Below the pieces are notes generated by a model that saw only the letters and a list, made by a program, of their open reading frames with translations, was not told the DNA's origin and searched no databases. A DNA stretch of 64,000 nt from CAVYXA01 sp963846775. Its GTDB lineage: Bacteria; Verrucomicrobiota; Verrucomicrobiia; Chthoniobacterales; UBA10450. Position numbers and translations under genes: made by a program. The stretch is from assembly GCA_963846775.1 (NCBI GenBank), contig CAWJXB010000006.1, positions 372,001 through 436,000 of the forward strand, in the 5' to 3' direction. How positions within the stretch are numbered: the first letter of the stretch is position 1; the number at the start of each line of letters is the position of its first letter. Shown here in pieces: positions 30,342-39,089 of the stretch.

Positions 30342-30920
30342 ATGAGTCAGAGTAGAACTACCGGGACCTTGATTTTTGGTTTGATGGCATTGAGCTCGTT
30401 TTTTGCCGCAGCCAGCGTGTCTGGACGCAATCTGCCCTCTCACGCGCAGTCAATGCCGGCCCTACCTAACGAGATGGCCCTGGAAAGGTTTCGTCAATAC
30501 CCCCTTCCACAATCCCCGAACGCGCTCAGCAGCGCCGTTCTTTACGCTGATCCCGCGAGCCCAGTCGCCGCCGGAACCGTGAACCTGACGGCGACCAAGT
30601 TGGCTATGAGCCTCGAGGATGGCGCCGTTAATCGTTACTTCTCGGACAATCGGAGCTTCAGCATGGTATCGGGATCGCCGGCCAATCTGGATCTTAGTGC
30701 CCGGCTGACACGACCCAAGGTCCGAACGTATGTTTCGCCCGTCGAGGCGTTCGTTACTATGCCAGGTGCTGATTACAGCGCCGCCGCCAAGAAGTTTGCC
30801 GAATTTACTGCGCCGGGCGCAATCGTTGCCCTGGTGCCCGAGCCGTCAACCTGGGTGATGACCATTATGGGCGCAGGCCTGCTGCTAAGCGTCCAGCGTT
30901 TTCGCAGGAAAAAGGGCTAG
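30342..30920 (+). CDS. PEP-CTERM sorted exported protein
   Basis: A 192-residue protein with an N-terminal signal peptide (GTLIFGLMALSSFFAAASVS) and a C-terminal sorting tag. The tag is PEPSTW followed by a hydrophobic segment (MTIMGAGLLLSV) and a basic end QRFRRKKG. This tag is processed by exosortase during export, usually with exopolysaccharide. The middle has no recognised domain. No exosortase gene is in the window. Confidence 0.9.
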   Translation: MSQSRTTGTLIFGLMALSSFFAAASVSGRNLPSHAQSMPALPNEMALERFRQYPLPQSPNALSSAVLYADPASPVAAGTVNLTATKLAMSLEDGAVNRYFSDNRSFSMVSGSPANLDLSARLTRPKVRTYVSPVEAFVTMPGADYSAAAKKFAEFTAPGAIVALVPEPSTWVMTIMGAGLLLSVQRFRRKKG

Positions 30921-31123
30921 ACGCTGTCTGGCTCAACCGAGCACGGAACTCAAAGCGCAGGCTCGGTCCCGTTGTAGGGCAGGCGCCTCGCTGCGCCCGG
31001 CCCGCCCCGGCCACCGGAGTGGGTGCCGTATGAAATTGAATTTCGGCATTCGGATTTCTCTAATCCCATCGCAGTTCAATTACGTTCTCGCATCTGCGGG
31101 CGGTTTGTCATACAAGATCCGAC

Positions 31124-32233
31124 ATGAAGACAACATCGATTTCCCGACGGCACTTTGCCGAATTGCTCGCAGCGACTGCCGCAGCGACGCTCGTTAGACC
31201 GGTCGCTTCCTTTGCCGCAAAATCCACGACTACATCGATAATTCCCGGCGTCGTCCGATTGAGCGCCAATGAAAATCCATACGGCCCGTCGCCGAAGGCA
31301 GTGCAGGCCATGCGGGATGCGTTCCCGCTGGCCTGCCGTTATCCCGACGAGCAGAACGATTTGCTCATCGCGAAGCTGGCGAAAGTGAACAGCGTCGCGC
31401 CGGAGCAGATTTTACTGGGCGACGGCTCGGGCGAGATTTTGAAGCTCTGCGCTGAAACATTTACCGGCAACCGCGGCAACCTGGTGGCGGCTGATCCCAC
31501 GTTCGAGGCGATCTTGCAACACGCTAGCATGGCCGGCGCCGAAGTAGTTAAGATTCCGCTAACGAATGGCTTTGCCCACGATCTGCCAAAAATGCTGACC
31601 GCGGCTAAGGGCGGTCTCGTTTACATTTGCAATCCCAACAACCCGACGGCAAGCATCACGCCTAAGGATGCCCTGCGCGATTTCATCATGAAAACGCCGG
31701 GGCAAACGATGATTTTGGTGGATGAGGCCTATTTCCATTATGCCGACAGTTCGGACTACGAAAGTGTGATTCCGCTCGTTAAAGATCATCCCAATCTGAT
31801 CGTGGCGCGAACGTTCTCAAAGATCTATGGCATGGCCGGATTGCGCTGCGGTTATGCGGTGGCGCAAAAAGAAACGATCACGAAGCTCCGATCGCATCAG
31901 CCGTGGGACAGCGTCAACATCATGGCGTTGACTGCCGCCCACACGAGTCTCGACGACGTCGATCAAGTCACCAGCGGGCGCCGCCTGAATCGCGAAGCGA
32001 GATCCTACGTCGTGAATGAGCTTGAGAAGCTCGGGTATCGCTCGATTCCGTCGCAGGCGAATTTCATCATGATCGCCACCAAACGCTCAGTCGCGCCTTT
32101 GATTCAGGGCATGAAGCAACACGGCGTCCAGGTTGGCCGATTATTTCCCGCGCTGCCGGATCACATGCGCGTCACCATCGGGAAAAAGTCGGAGATGGAG
32201 ACGTTCCTGAACGTTTTTCGCGCCGTGACTTGA
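31124..32233 (+). CDS. Tat-exported aminotransferase of the HisC family
   Basis: A 369-residue class I/II PLP enzyme resembling histidinol-phosphate aminotransferase. The N-terminus MKTTSISRRHFAELLAATAA is a twin-arginine signal, followed by a hydrophobic stretch ending ASFAAK. Fold residues: SANENPYGPS at 47-56, CNPNNPT at 169-175, Asp200 in VDEAY, PLP-binding Lys233 in FSKIYGMAGLR and the substrate Arg near the C-terminus (MRVTIG). It probably works outside the cytoplasm, so the true substrate is unlikely to be histidinol phosphate. No other histidine gene is nearby. Confidence 0.88.
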   Translation: MKTTSISRRHFAELLAATAAATLVRPVASFAAKSTTTSIIPGVVRLSANENPYGPSPKAVQAMRDAFPLACRYPDEQNDLLIAKLAKVNSVAPEQILLGDGSGEILKLCAETFTGNRGNLVAADPTFEAILQHASMAGAEVVKIPLTNGFAHDLPKMLTAAKGGLVYICNPNNPTASITPKDALRDFIMKTPGQTMILVDEAYFHYADSSDYESVIPLVKDHPNLIVARTFSKIYGMAGLRCGYAVAQKETITKLRSHQPWDSVNIMALTAAHTSLDDVDQVTSGRRLNREARSYVVNELEKLGYRSIPSQANFIMIATKRSVAPLIQGMKQHGVQVGRLFPALPDHMRVTIGKKSEMETFLNVFRAVT

Positions 32234-32274
32234 TTCCCGTTTTTGCCCAACGGAAAATTGCCGTATCGTAAAAC

Positions 32275-32631
32275 ATGAAAATCTCGCAAATTTTGCTGGT
32301 CGTCCTGTTATTGTGCGGCGTTAGTGCCAGCACAACTCTCGCAGAACATCACGGATCAACTGGTGATGCGCTGCTCGTCATTAAACGGTCGCCCAATTTT
32401 GGAACGAAACAGGGCTGCTCCATTTCCATCGATGGCGTGAGCTATGGCATTATTGGTTATAATCGGCGCCTGGAAACCTCCGTCGCTCCCGGCGAGCATG
32501 TCGTAACGATGCAGCCCGTCCCAAACTATCGTCGTCCCGGGCTTCGCCAACAGCAACGCATCCATGTGCACGCGGGCAAGCAAAACGTCTTCACCTTATC
32601 CTGGAGCGGAGACGTGCCCGTGCTAAAATAA
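32275..32631 (+). CDS. Small exported protein, PEGA-like fold
   Basis: A 118-residue protein with signal peptide MKISQILLVVLLLCGVSAST, cut near LAE. The mature part is beta-rich (CSISIDGVSYGIIGYNRRLE, then SVAPGEHVVTMQPVPNYRRP), similar in pattern to PEGA/DUF2846 domains that decorate exported proteins. It begins 41 bp after the aminotransferase stop and may be co-transcribed with it. Function unknown. Confidence 0.75.
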   Translation: MKISQILLVVLLLCGVSASTTLAEHHGSTGDALLVIKRSPNFGTKQGCSISIDGVSYGIIGYNRRLETSVAPGEHVVTMQPVPNYRRPGLRQQQRIHVHAGKQNVFTLSWSGDVPVLK

Positions 32632-32690
32632 TCGGGCGGGCTTCGATTTTTGGGCGCCTCCGACTGCGGTCGCCGGCAACTTGTAGGCCG

Positions 32691-33191
32691 CTACTCCAAC
32701 GGAAGCTCAACCCGCTCTTCTTCCCCCCGAGGCACCAGCTTATTGCGCTCAATAATTCGGGCGCAGGTATTCCAGCGTAACAGGGCTTCATCATTCCCAA
32801 CAGGGCGAATCGTCTCCGCTTTCTCGAAATAATTCATCGCGTCCCGGAAAAGATCGTATGCCTGGAACCGGCAATCGGGAGTGTTCTGGCGCAGCTTCAT
32901 CTTCGCCCGGCGCTCGGCCACGATGCCGGCGTAATACGTGCGATCGTATTCGGACTTCAATCGCGCGAGCAATTCCTTCGCCTGCGTGTCGCTGACGCCG
33001 TAACCTTTTTCAAAACGATCGGTCAGGGCCAACAGCAGCGTAACGATCGCCTGCTGGTTCTCCGGATCGACCACGAGAATGTCGAGACAAATACTCTCCG
33101 CTTCAGCCGGCTCGTTCAGCAGCCGATAGCGCTCCGCCTTTTCCAGCGCAGCATGAATCGCGTCTTTGTGGAGTGTTTTCAAGTCAGGCAT
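32691..33191 (-). CDS. TPR-like helical protein
   Basis: A 166-residue soluble protein. Its first half reads like tetratricopeptide helices (AALEKAERYRLLNEPAEAES, then ICLDILVVDPENQQA). The rest is a conserved-looking helical block with FRDAMNYFEKAETIRPVGND. It probably mediates protein contacts. No enzymatic motif is visible. It lies downstream of the sdh genes but 150 bp away, so operon membership is unclear. Confidence 0.75.
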   Translation of the reverse strand: MPDLKTLHKDAIHAALEKAERYRLLNEPAEAESICLDILVVDPENQQAIVTLLLALTDRFEKGYGVSDTQAKELLARLKSEYDRTYYAGIVAERRAKMKLRQNTPDCRFQAYDLFRDAMNYFEKAETIRPVGNDEALLRWNTCARIIERNKLVPRGEEERVELPLE

Positions 33192-33342
33192 GGCGGCGGC
33201 ATCGTTGAAGCGGAGGTTCCCTCCGATGTCATTCTAATCCCGCGGTCGCGGGAGAAGAATCTCAAAATATTTCGCGGTACTCACCACGTGCAAGCCAATA
33301 GTCAGAGATGTTTCGCTTCGCTCAACATGACAAGAAACCGCT

Positions 33343-34119
33343 TCAACGCTTCAATGCTTCAACGCTTTTGCGATCCGATTTTCGTTTCAACCTTCTCCAA
33401 AACCACCCAAACGGATCATAAAACCGATCAACGACACGCTCTTTCAGCGGGATGATTCCATTGTCGGTAATGTGGATTTCTTCCGGACAAACTTTCGTGC
33501 AGCATTTGGTGATGTTGCAGTAACCGATGCCCTGTGTGTTTCGTAAATCTTCGACCCGATCTTCGGTATCGAGCGGATGCATCTCCAAGGCGGCGACGTA
33601 AATCAGGAATCGCGGACCGATAAATTGATCGTGCATCTGGTGATCGCGCAGCACATGGCAAACATCCTGGCAAAGAAAACACTCGATACATTTTCGAAAT
33701 TCCTGGACGCGATCGATGTCGGTCTGTTGCATCCGCCACGTGCCATCCGGCGCGTCCGGAGGACGCGGTTTGAACGGTTTGATTTTCTTTTTCACTCGAA
33801 AATTCCAGGAGACATCCGTGATCAAGTCTTTCAGGATCGGAAATGCCTTCATCGGCTGGACCGTGACCGGCCGATCAAGCGGCAATTGGCTCAAACGCGT
33901 CATGCACATCAACCTCGGCATCCCGTTGATCTCGGCCGAGCACGAGCCGCACTTTCCCGCCTTGCAATTCCATCGCGCAGCCAGATCGTTCGCCTGCGTC
34001 GCCTGAATGTGGTTGACTGCGTCGAGCACGACCATGCCTTCGGACACGCCGGTCGTGTAATCGCGATACTCGCCGCCATTCGCATCGCCGCGCCAGATTT
34101 TGAAAACGGCCGTTTTCAT
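33343..34119 (-). CDS. sdhB: Succinate dehydrogenase iron-sulfur subunit
   Basis: A 258-residue electron-transfer subunit carrying electrons from FAD to quinone. The [2Fe-2S] cluster is bound by Cys52, Cys57, Cys60 and Cys72 (NCKAGKCGSCSAEI, then LMC). The other two clusters use CIECFLCQDVC at 144-154 and CNITKCCTKVCP at 201-212. The overall pattern, with a short C-terminus, matches the SdhB of the mycobacterial Sdh1/type-F complexes. It is separated from sdhA by a four-helix-bundle gene. Confidence 0.95.
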   Translation of the reverse strand: MKTAVFKIWRGDANGGEYRDYTTGVSEGMVVLDAVNHIQATQANDLAARWNCKAGKCGSCSAEINGMPRLMCMTRLSQLPLDRPVTVQPMKAFPILKDLITDVSWNFRVKKKIKPFKPRPPDAPDGTWRMQQTDIDRVQEFRKCIECFLCQDVCHVLRDHQMHDQFIGPRFLIYVAALEMHPLDTEDRVEDLRNTQGIGYCNITKCCTKVCPEEIHITDNGIIPLKERVVDRFYDPFGWFWRRLKRKSDRKSVEALKR

Positions 34120-34131
34120 AGAGTTGAAACG

Positions 34132-34620
34132 TTAAATGGTTGAATCGTTAAAAAGGAGATCGATCTCCTCGAGTAATTGGTCCTCCTCGTCGCATTCCCG
34201 GACCGCCAAAGCAGAACCGAGTTTACGGCCGCGCAAGTACCGAGCATAGCCGCTGATCAGCCGCTGGACTTCTTTGGACTGATCCTTGAGCCCGGCAATT
34301 TCCGGATTGGGCAAATAGCATTCGTCCTCGCACACATTTAGATCGTCGATTAGTTCCTGAAGCGACCCCCGCGCCTGGAACAAAAACTTCAACTGTTCCA
34401 GATAGTGGAACCTGCCATGCCCTTCGGCAATGTTGTTCGTTAACGAAACAGCGGCGCGCCGGATTTGACTGGCGAGTTCATACTTTTCGAACTCAGGCAG
34501 TTTTCTTGTAATCGCGTACATCCCCTTTCGAAACTGCCGCGCTTTCTTGTAAACTTTGAGATCTTCGAATGTCCTGAACGCTGGTTGCTCGCTCGGACTC
34601 TTCTCCGTAATCCTTTCCAA
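34132..34620 (-). CDS. Four-helix-bundle protein between sdhB and sdhA
   Basis: A 162-residue member of the 23S-IVP/Avd-like family, with the usual motifs FEDLKVYKKARQFRKGMYAI, ASQIRRAAVSLTNNIAEGHG and FLFQARGSLQELIDDLNVCE. A second member lies at 27863-28198. Its location inside an otherwise tight sdhCAB operon suggests an insertion rather than a subunit. The gaps on both sides contain TTAAC-type short repeats (34120-34156 and 34615-34650). Confidence 0.88.
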   Translation of the reverse strand: MERITEKSPSEQPAFRTFEDLKVYKKARQFRKGMYAITRKLPEFEKYELASQIRRAAVSLTNNIAEGHGRFHYLEQLKFLFQARGSLQELIDDLNVCEDECYLPNPEIAGLKDQSKEVQRLISGYARYLRGRKLGSALAVRECDEEDQLLEEIDLLFNDSTI

Positions 34621-34653
34621 CTTTTTAACCTTTCAACTTTTTAACTTCCGGCT

Positions 34654-36465
34654 TCAACGATTCTCTTCAATCACCTGCTTCAAATAATCCGGCATTTCCG
34701 GCAGCGGATCGAGCCGAACCTGCATTGAGCCGTCTGGCGCTTTCCGGATCATCGTATTTACTTTCGCCAACCGCTCGTCCTTCTCTGGATAATCTTCTCG
34801 AAATTGCGCGCCGCGACTCTCTTTTCGCTCAATCGCGGCCCGGGTAATCGCTTCCGAGACGGTAAGCAGATTCTTCAGATCAAGCGCCGTGTGCCAGCCG
34901 GGATTGAAGTGGCGATTGCCGGTGATTCCAACGCGCACCGCTCGCTCCCAAAAGGTTTTCAGATGATCGAGCGCCGAGAGCATCTCGCCTTCGTCTCGAA
35001 CGATGCCGACGTTGTGCTGCATCACTTCCTGCAAATCGCGCTGGACCGAGTACGGATTCTCGCCCCGATCATTCTGGAACGGGTTCAGCGCTTCGCGCGC
35101 GTGCTGGTCGATTTTGTCGTTGCCGATCTTGCCATGTTCATTCTCCGCCGCGAATTTGGCGGCGAATTCTCCGGCGCGTTTCCCGAATACAATCAGATCG
35201 GAGAGCGAATTGCCGCCCAGGCGATTTGCGCCGTTGATTCCCGCGGCGCACTCGCCGGCGGCAAACAATCCCGGCACATCGGACATCTGTGTGTCGGCGT
35301 TCACATGCACGCCGCCCATGATATAATGCGTCGTCGGACCGACCTCCATCGGCTCTTTCGTGATATCCACGTCGCCGAGCGCTTTGAACTGATGATACAT
35401 GCTCGGCAGCTTGCGTTTGATGTGTTCCTCCGCATTCGGCATTTTCTTTTTGATCCACGAAATGTCCAGATAAACGCCGCCGTGCGGTGTCCCCCGCCCT
35501 TCCTTGATCTCGCGGATGATGCAGCGCGCGACGTGATCACGCGTGAGTAACTCCGGCGGACGGCGCGCCTTCTTGTCGCCTTGTGTATAACGCCAGCCTT
35601 CTTCTTCATTATCGGCCGTCTGCGCTTTGTAGTTCTCGGGAATAAAATCGAACATGAACCGTTTCCCATCTGCGTTCGTTAGGACACCGCCCTCGCCACG
35701 CACACCTTCCGTCACCAGCATCCCGGCCACACTCGGCGGCCAAACCATGCCCGTGGGGTGGAATTGCACGTATTCCATGTCGATCAACGCCGCGCCGGCG
35801 TGGTAGGCCAGCGAATGCCCATCGCCGGTGCAATCCCAACTATTGCTCGTGATTTTGTAAGCTTTGCCAATGCCGCCCGTTGCCAGGACGACGGCTTTCG
35901 CTTGGAAAACCTTAAAACGACCGCGCTCACGATCGTATCCGAACGCGCCGACGACGCGTTCGCCATCTTTCAGCAGCGCGGTGATGCAAACCTCCATGTG
36001 AACATCGATCCCGCGGTGCACGCCGTGATCTTGCAATGTCCGAATCATCTCCAGTCCGGTGCGATCGCCCACATGCGCGAGCCGCGGGTATTTGTGTCCG
36101 CCAAAATTGCGCTGGAGAATCCGGCCGTCTTTTGTCCGATCGAAGACCGCGCCCCACGCTTCAAGCTCACGCACACGGTCCGGCGCTTCCCTGGCGTGCA
36201 GCTCTGCCATCCGCCAGTTGTTTACGTATTGCCCGCCTCGCATGGTATCGGCGAAATGAACTTTCCAATTGTCACGATCATCGACATTGGCCAGCGCCGC
36301 CGCGATCCCGCCCTCAGCCATCACCGTGTGTGCCTTCCCTAACAAGCATTTGCAAACCATCCCGACCGAAACGCCGGCGGCTGATGCCTCAATCGCCGCC
36401 CGCAATCCCGCGCCGCCGGAACCGATGACAAGAACGTCGTGTGTAAAAGTTTCGTGCTGTGCCAT
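34654..36465 (-). CDS. sdhA: Succinate dehydrogenase flavoprotein subunit
   Basis: A 603-residue FAD subunit oxidising succinate to fumarate. The start MAQHETFTHDVLVIGSGGAG is chosen because the longer frame is repeat-like. The Rossmann motif GSGGAG covers 15-20. His46 in KAHTVMAEGG is the expected covalent FAD site. HPTGMVWP in the active-site region, HYIMGGVHVNADTQ and the catalytic-Arg region NRLGGNSLSDLIVFG follow. It sits between sdhC and the inserted small gene. Confidence 0.96.
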   Translation of the reverse strand: MAQHETFTHDVLVIGSGGAGLRAAIEASAAGVSVGMVCKCLLGKAHTVMAEGGIAAALANVDDRDNWKVHFADTMRGGQYVNNWRMAELHAREAPDRVRELEAWGAVFDRTKDGRILQRNFGGHKYPRLAHVGDRTGLEMIRTLQDHGVHRGIDVHMEVCITALLKDGERVVGAFGYDRERGRFKVFQAKAVVLATGGIGKAYKITSNSWDCTGDGHSLAYHAGAALIDMEYVQFHPTGMVWPPSVAGMLVTEGVRGEGGVLTNADGKRFMFDFIPENYKAQTADNEEEGWRYTQGDKKARRPPELLTRDHVARCIIREIKEGRGTPHGGVYLDISWIKKKMPNAEEHIKRKLPSMYHQFKALGDVDITKEPMEVGPTTHYIMGGVHVNADTQMSDVPGLFAAGECAAGINGANRLGGNSLSDLIVFGKRAGEFAAKFAAENEHGKIGNDKIDQHAREALNPFQNDRGENPYSVQRDLQEVMQHNVGIVRDEGEMLSALDHLKTFWERAVRVGITGNRHFNPGWHTALDLKNLLTVSEAITRAAIERKESRGAQFREDYPEKDERLAKVNTMIRKAPDGSMQVRLDPLPEMPDYLKQVIEENR

Positions 36466-36545
36466 CGTGATTCGCAATTCGTGAATCGTTACATCTTTGG
36501 TTCTCTGCTTGCCGAATCTCGATTCTCGATCTTCGATTCTCGAGC

Positions 36546-37334
36546 CTACAGGATCCTCCAATCGTGCCAGAATCCCATCGCGCACATCCGAACATAAAGA
36601 TCGCTAAACCCGACCCAGGACAGACTCATCCACGCCCAGAGCATGTGGCGGCTGTTGAGGCAACTGACACAGGCGTACGCGCGATAACACCCGGCCGATC
36701 CAGAGAGTTGATCGCGCCAGCCACCGATCAAGTGCCGCAGCGAATGGCAGCCGAAAGTGTAACCGCCGAGTAAATAGACGTTGATCGCGAGCACGATCGT
36801 GCCGACGCCGATCCCGAATCCGTTGGGGAAATGTGCCGCCTTCCAGACATCATAGAGCAGGATGCCGATGAAGATCACCGCGATGTACATGAAATAGCGA
36901 TGCACGTTTTGCATGATCAGCGGAAACGAACGCTCGCCCAGATAGGTTTTCCGCGGCTCGCCGACAGTGCATGCGGGCGGGTCGGCCCAGAACGCCTTAT
37001 AATACGCGCCTCGATAATAATAGCAGGTGAGCCGAAATCCACCGGGCGCCCAGAGAATGAGGAGCGCTGGCGAAAACAACATCCAGCTCGGCCACCAGTT
37101 GGGTTTTGGGCCAAACCAACTGTGCGGTGAATCGCCAAATAATTCCGGCGAATAGAACGGCGAAACGTAATTGCCAAAGAAATAGTTTCGCCCCTGAAAT
37201 GCTGCCCACGTTGAATAGACGATGAAGATCGACAAGCCAAAGAAAACAAGCAGAGGCTGCAACCACCAAACGTCAGCGCGCGTGGTTTGCCCAAACGATC
37301 GTCGGGGAAGTGTTGCTGTTGCCGATCGGTTCAT
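36546..37334 (-). CDS. sdhC: Succinate dehydrogenase membrane anchor, five-helix type
   Basis: A 262-residue polytopic protein from MNRSATATLPRRSF. Hydrophobic segments lie near residues 24-45, 78-97, 143-163, 173-193 and 228-250. Conserved stretches CYYYRGAYYKAFWADPPAC and FPLIMQNVHRYFMYIAVIFI resemble the single large anchor of mycobacterial Sdh1 (type F). This differs from the usual SdhC plus SdhD pair. His residues in these helices probably ligate haem b. It is the first gene of the sdhC-A-B order. Confidence 0.85.
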   Translation of the reverse strand: MNRSATATLPRRSFGQTTRADVWWLQPLLVFFGLSIFIVYSTWAAFQGRNYFFGNYVSPFYSPELFGDSPHSWFGPKPNWWPSWMLFSPALLILWAPGGFRLTCYYYRGAYYKAFWADPPACTVGEPRKTYLGERSFPLIMQNVHRYFMYIAVIFIGILLYDVWKAAHFPNGFGIGVGTIVLAINVYLLGGYTFGCHSLRHLIGGWRDQLSGSAGCYRAYACVSCLNSRHMLWAWMSLSWVGFSDLYVRMCAMGFWHDWRIL

Positions 37335-37364
37335 TTGCCGTGAGCTGCCGTAAGCGCCCTCATT

Positions 37365-37434
37365 CGACGCAAGGAGCGACGGCTTGGGCAGCCGTCGAAA
37401 CATGACGCCTGGGAAGCCGTCACTCCTTGCGTCG
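37365..37434. repeat. REP-like hairpin between sdhC and the MBL gene
   Basis: Arms of 22 bp at 37365-37386 and 37413-37434 match at about 20 positions (core CGACGCAAGGAG and CTCCTTGCGTCG). It could fold at DNA or RNA level just downstream of the minus-strand MBL-rhodanese gene. Confidence 0.7.
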
Positions 37435-37446
37435 CTCCCGCTCCGT

Positions 37447-38850
37447 TCATTTACCGTCGGCCCCTTCCACCGGCAGCTTCGCCGCTCTCCACGCTTCCCA
37501 ACTGCCGGGCACATTCCAAAGTTCGCTAAATCCAGCTGATTTCAAAATACTGCTCGCGATGCTGGAACGATAACCGCTCCCGCAGTAAACGACGGTGGGC
37601 TTGTTGCGATCAAGCTCATCTAATCGATTCCGAAGTTCCGGAGCGAAAATGTGCCGCGCGCCCGGAACGTGGCCTTTTTTCCATTCCCCCGGCCCTCGCA
37701 CATCGACAACTTGTAGCGCCCCCCTGCGCTCGTTCAGTTCGTGAACGGTCATCTGCCCGATTTTCTCCATGGGAAACCCGGCCAATTGCCACGCTCGCAT
37801 TCCGCCGACGAGATAACCGGCAAATTTGGTATAACCCGTGCGGACGAAAAGGCGCACGATATTCTCCAGATCATCATCGTGCTCGAGAACAAGAAGGATC
37901 GGCTCGTTAGGATCGAGCATCCAGCCCGCCCAAATCGAGAGAATTGGCGCGCTGCCGATGTTTAACGCGCCGGCGATGTGTCCGCCGCCAAAGGCTAGCA
38001 TCATTCGTGTATCGACCAACGTGCCTGCTTTCTTCTCCACCGCTTCGCGGAACGCTTTCGGCGGCAGACCACGCACCCGCGGAAGATTCCCGATGACCCG
38101 CGGCCCTTCCGCGTTAATTCTTTTCATAAGCGGATAGTATTTCGGAACGGGCGGGGCAGTGTTGATGGCAAATTCGGTGAAGCTGTCCACATCTGGGAAT
38201 TGCAAAAACTTGTTGAACTTTCGCTCGTAACCAATCGTGCTGCTCAAGCGTGCGCCGATGTCGGCGCCGCAGGGTGAACCGGCCCCATGATTAGGGAAGA
38301 TCATCACGTGATCGGGCATTTTCAGATAGAAATCGCGCAGTGTGTGAAATTGCTGCTCGGCCAGTTGTTTGGTGTGTTTCTCGCCTAATAGGTCCGGCCG
38401 GCCCGCCGACGACACGAAAAGCGAATCGCCGGTCAGAATTCCCCACGGTTCGGTGGGATGATCGATATCGGCCAGGAGATACGACATATGCTCCGGCGTG
38501 TGACCCGGCGTGTGCCGCGCCGTCACCAGCACTTCGCCGAACTCAAATTTGTCGCCGTCCTTCAGCGGTTCGTGTTCGAACCCGTATTCGGCGCCACCTT
38601 CGTGGCTCGCATAAATCTTCGCCGACTCCAGGCGCGCGCACAGTTCGCGCGAACCGCTGACCAGGTCGGCGTGAATATGCGTCTCGAAAATATGCGTGAT
38701 GGCCACGCCCGCCTCGCGCGCCATGTCGATATAGACATCAACATCGGCACGCGGATCGAACACCGCCGCCACACCTTCATCATCGTCGCCGACGATGTAG
38801 GAAATTTCAGCGATCCCGTCCGTCTGAATAGTCTTGAAAACGAGCGACAT
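37447..38850 (-). CDS. Persulfide dioxygenase-like MBL protein fused to two rhodanese domains
   Basis: A 467-residue protein. Residues 1-240 are an ETHE1/Blh-like metallo-beta-lactamase fold with the iron-binding THIHADLVSG (His58, His60, Asp62), HTPGHTPEHM and GDSLF. These enzymes oxidise glutathione persulfide to sulfite. A first rhodanese domain (about 265-355) lacks the catalytic Cys. The second (about 375-460) keeps it at Cys423 in VVYCGSGYRSS. The adjacent sulfite-oxidase-like gene on the same strand fits a sulfide/persulfide detoxification role. Confidence 0.92.
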   Translation of the reverse strand: MSLVFKTIQTDGIAEISYIVGDDDEGVAAVFDPRADVDVYIDMAREAGVAITHIFETHIHADLVSGSRELCARLESAKIYASHEGGAEYGFEHEPLKDGDKFEFGEVLVTARHTPGHTPEHMSYLLADIDHPTEPWGILTGDSLFVSSAGRPDLLGEKHTKQLAEQQFHTLRDFYLKMPDHVMIFPNHGAGSPCGADIGARLSSTIGYERKFNKFLQFPDVDSFTEFAINTAPPVPKYYPLMKRINAEGPRVIGNLPRVRGLPPKAFREAVEKKAGTLVDTRMMLAFGGGHIAGALNIGSAPILSIWAGWMLDPNEPILLVLEHDDDLENIVRLFVRTGYTKFAGYLVGGMRAWQLAGFPMEKIGQMTVHELNERRGALQVVDVRGPGEWKKGHVPGARHIFAPELRNRLDELDRNKPTVVYCGSGYRSSIASSILKSAGFSELWNVPGSWEAWRAAKLPVEGADGK

Positions 38851-38906
38851 TGAAATGACTTAACGCGAAACGCGCCGCAAGTTCAACAAGATCGGGAAAC
38901 GTAATT

Positions 38907-39078
38907 CTGGGTAGCGCACTGCCTGCCCGCCGCGTGCACGCGCCCGCGTGTCTGGTTTGGGCGTCTCGCCAAAACGAACTTCCTCCCGACTTCGCAACTA
39001 TCAAGCAATCGGAACCGCTGGGAAAGTTCGCGATCGCGAAAACGTGCTCGCCAGCACGTGGACGCGCGCGCTACCCAG
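38907..39078. repeat. Inverted-repeat-bounded intergenic element
   Basis: CTGGGTAGCGC at 38907-38917 is inverted at 39068-39078. Inside the left end is a REP-like core (GCACTGCCTGCCCGCCGCGTGC) split over 38915-38936, and near the right end GTGCTCGCCAGCAC forms a hairpin. There is no ORF of substance. It may be a small non-autonomous element. Confidence 0.5.
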
Positions 39079-39089
39079 AAATGGAAAAC

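Noticed and set aside
27863..34620. Diversity-generating retroelement suggested by Avd-like proteins
   Set aside because: No reverse transcriptase, template repeat or variable repeat was found; the proteins belong to the wider four-helix-bundle family.
35138..36342. ORFs on both strands within sdhA
   Set aside because: Shadows of the sdhA frame; no independent start signals or family motifs.
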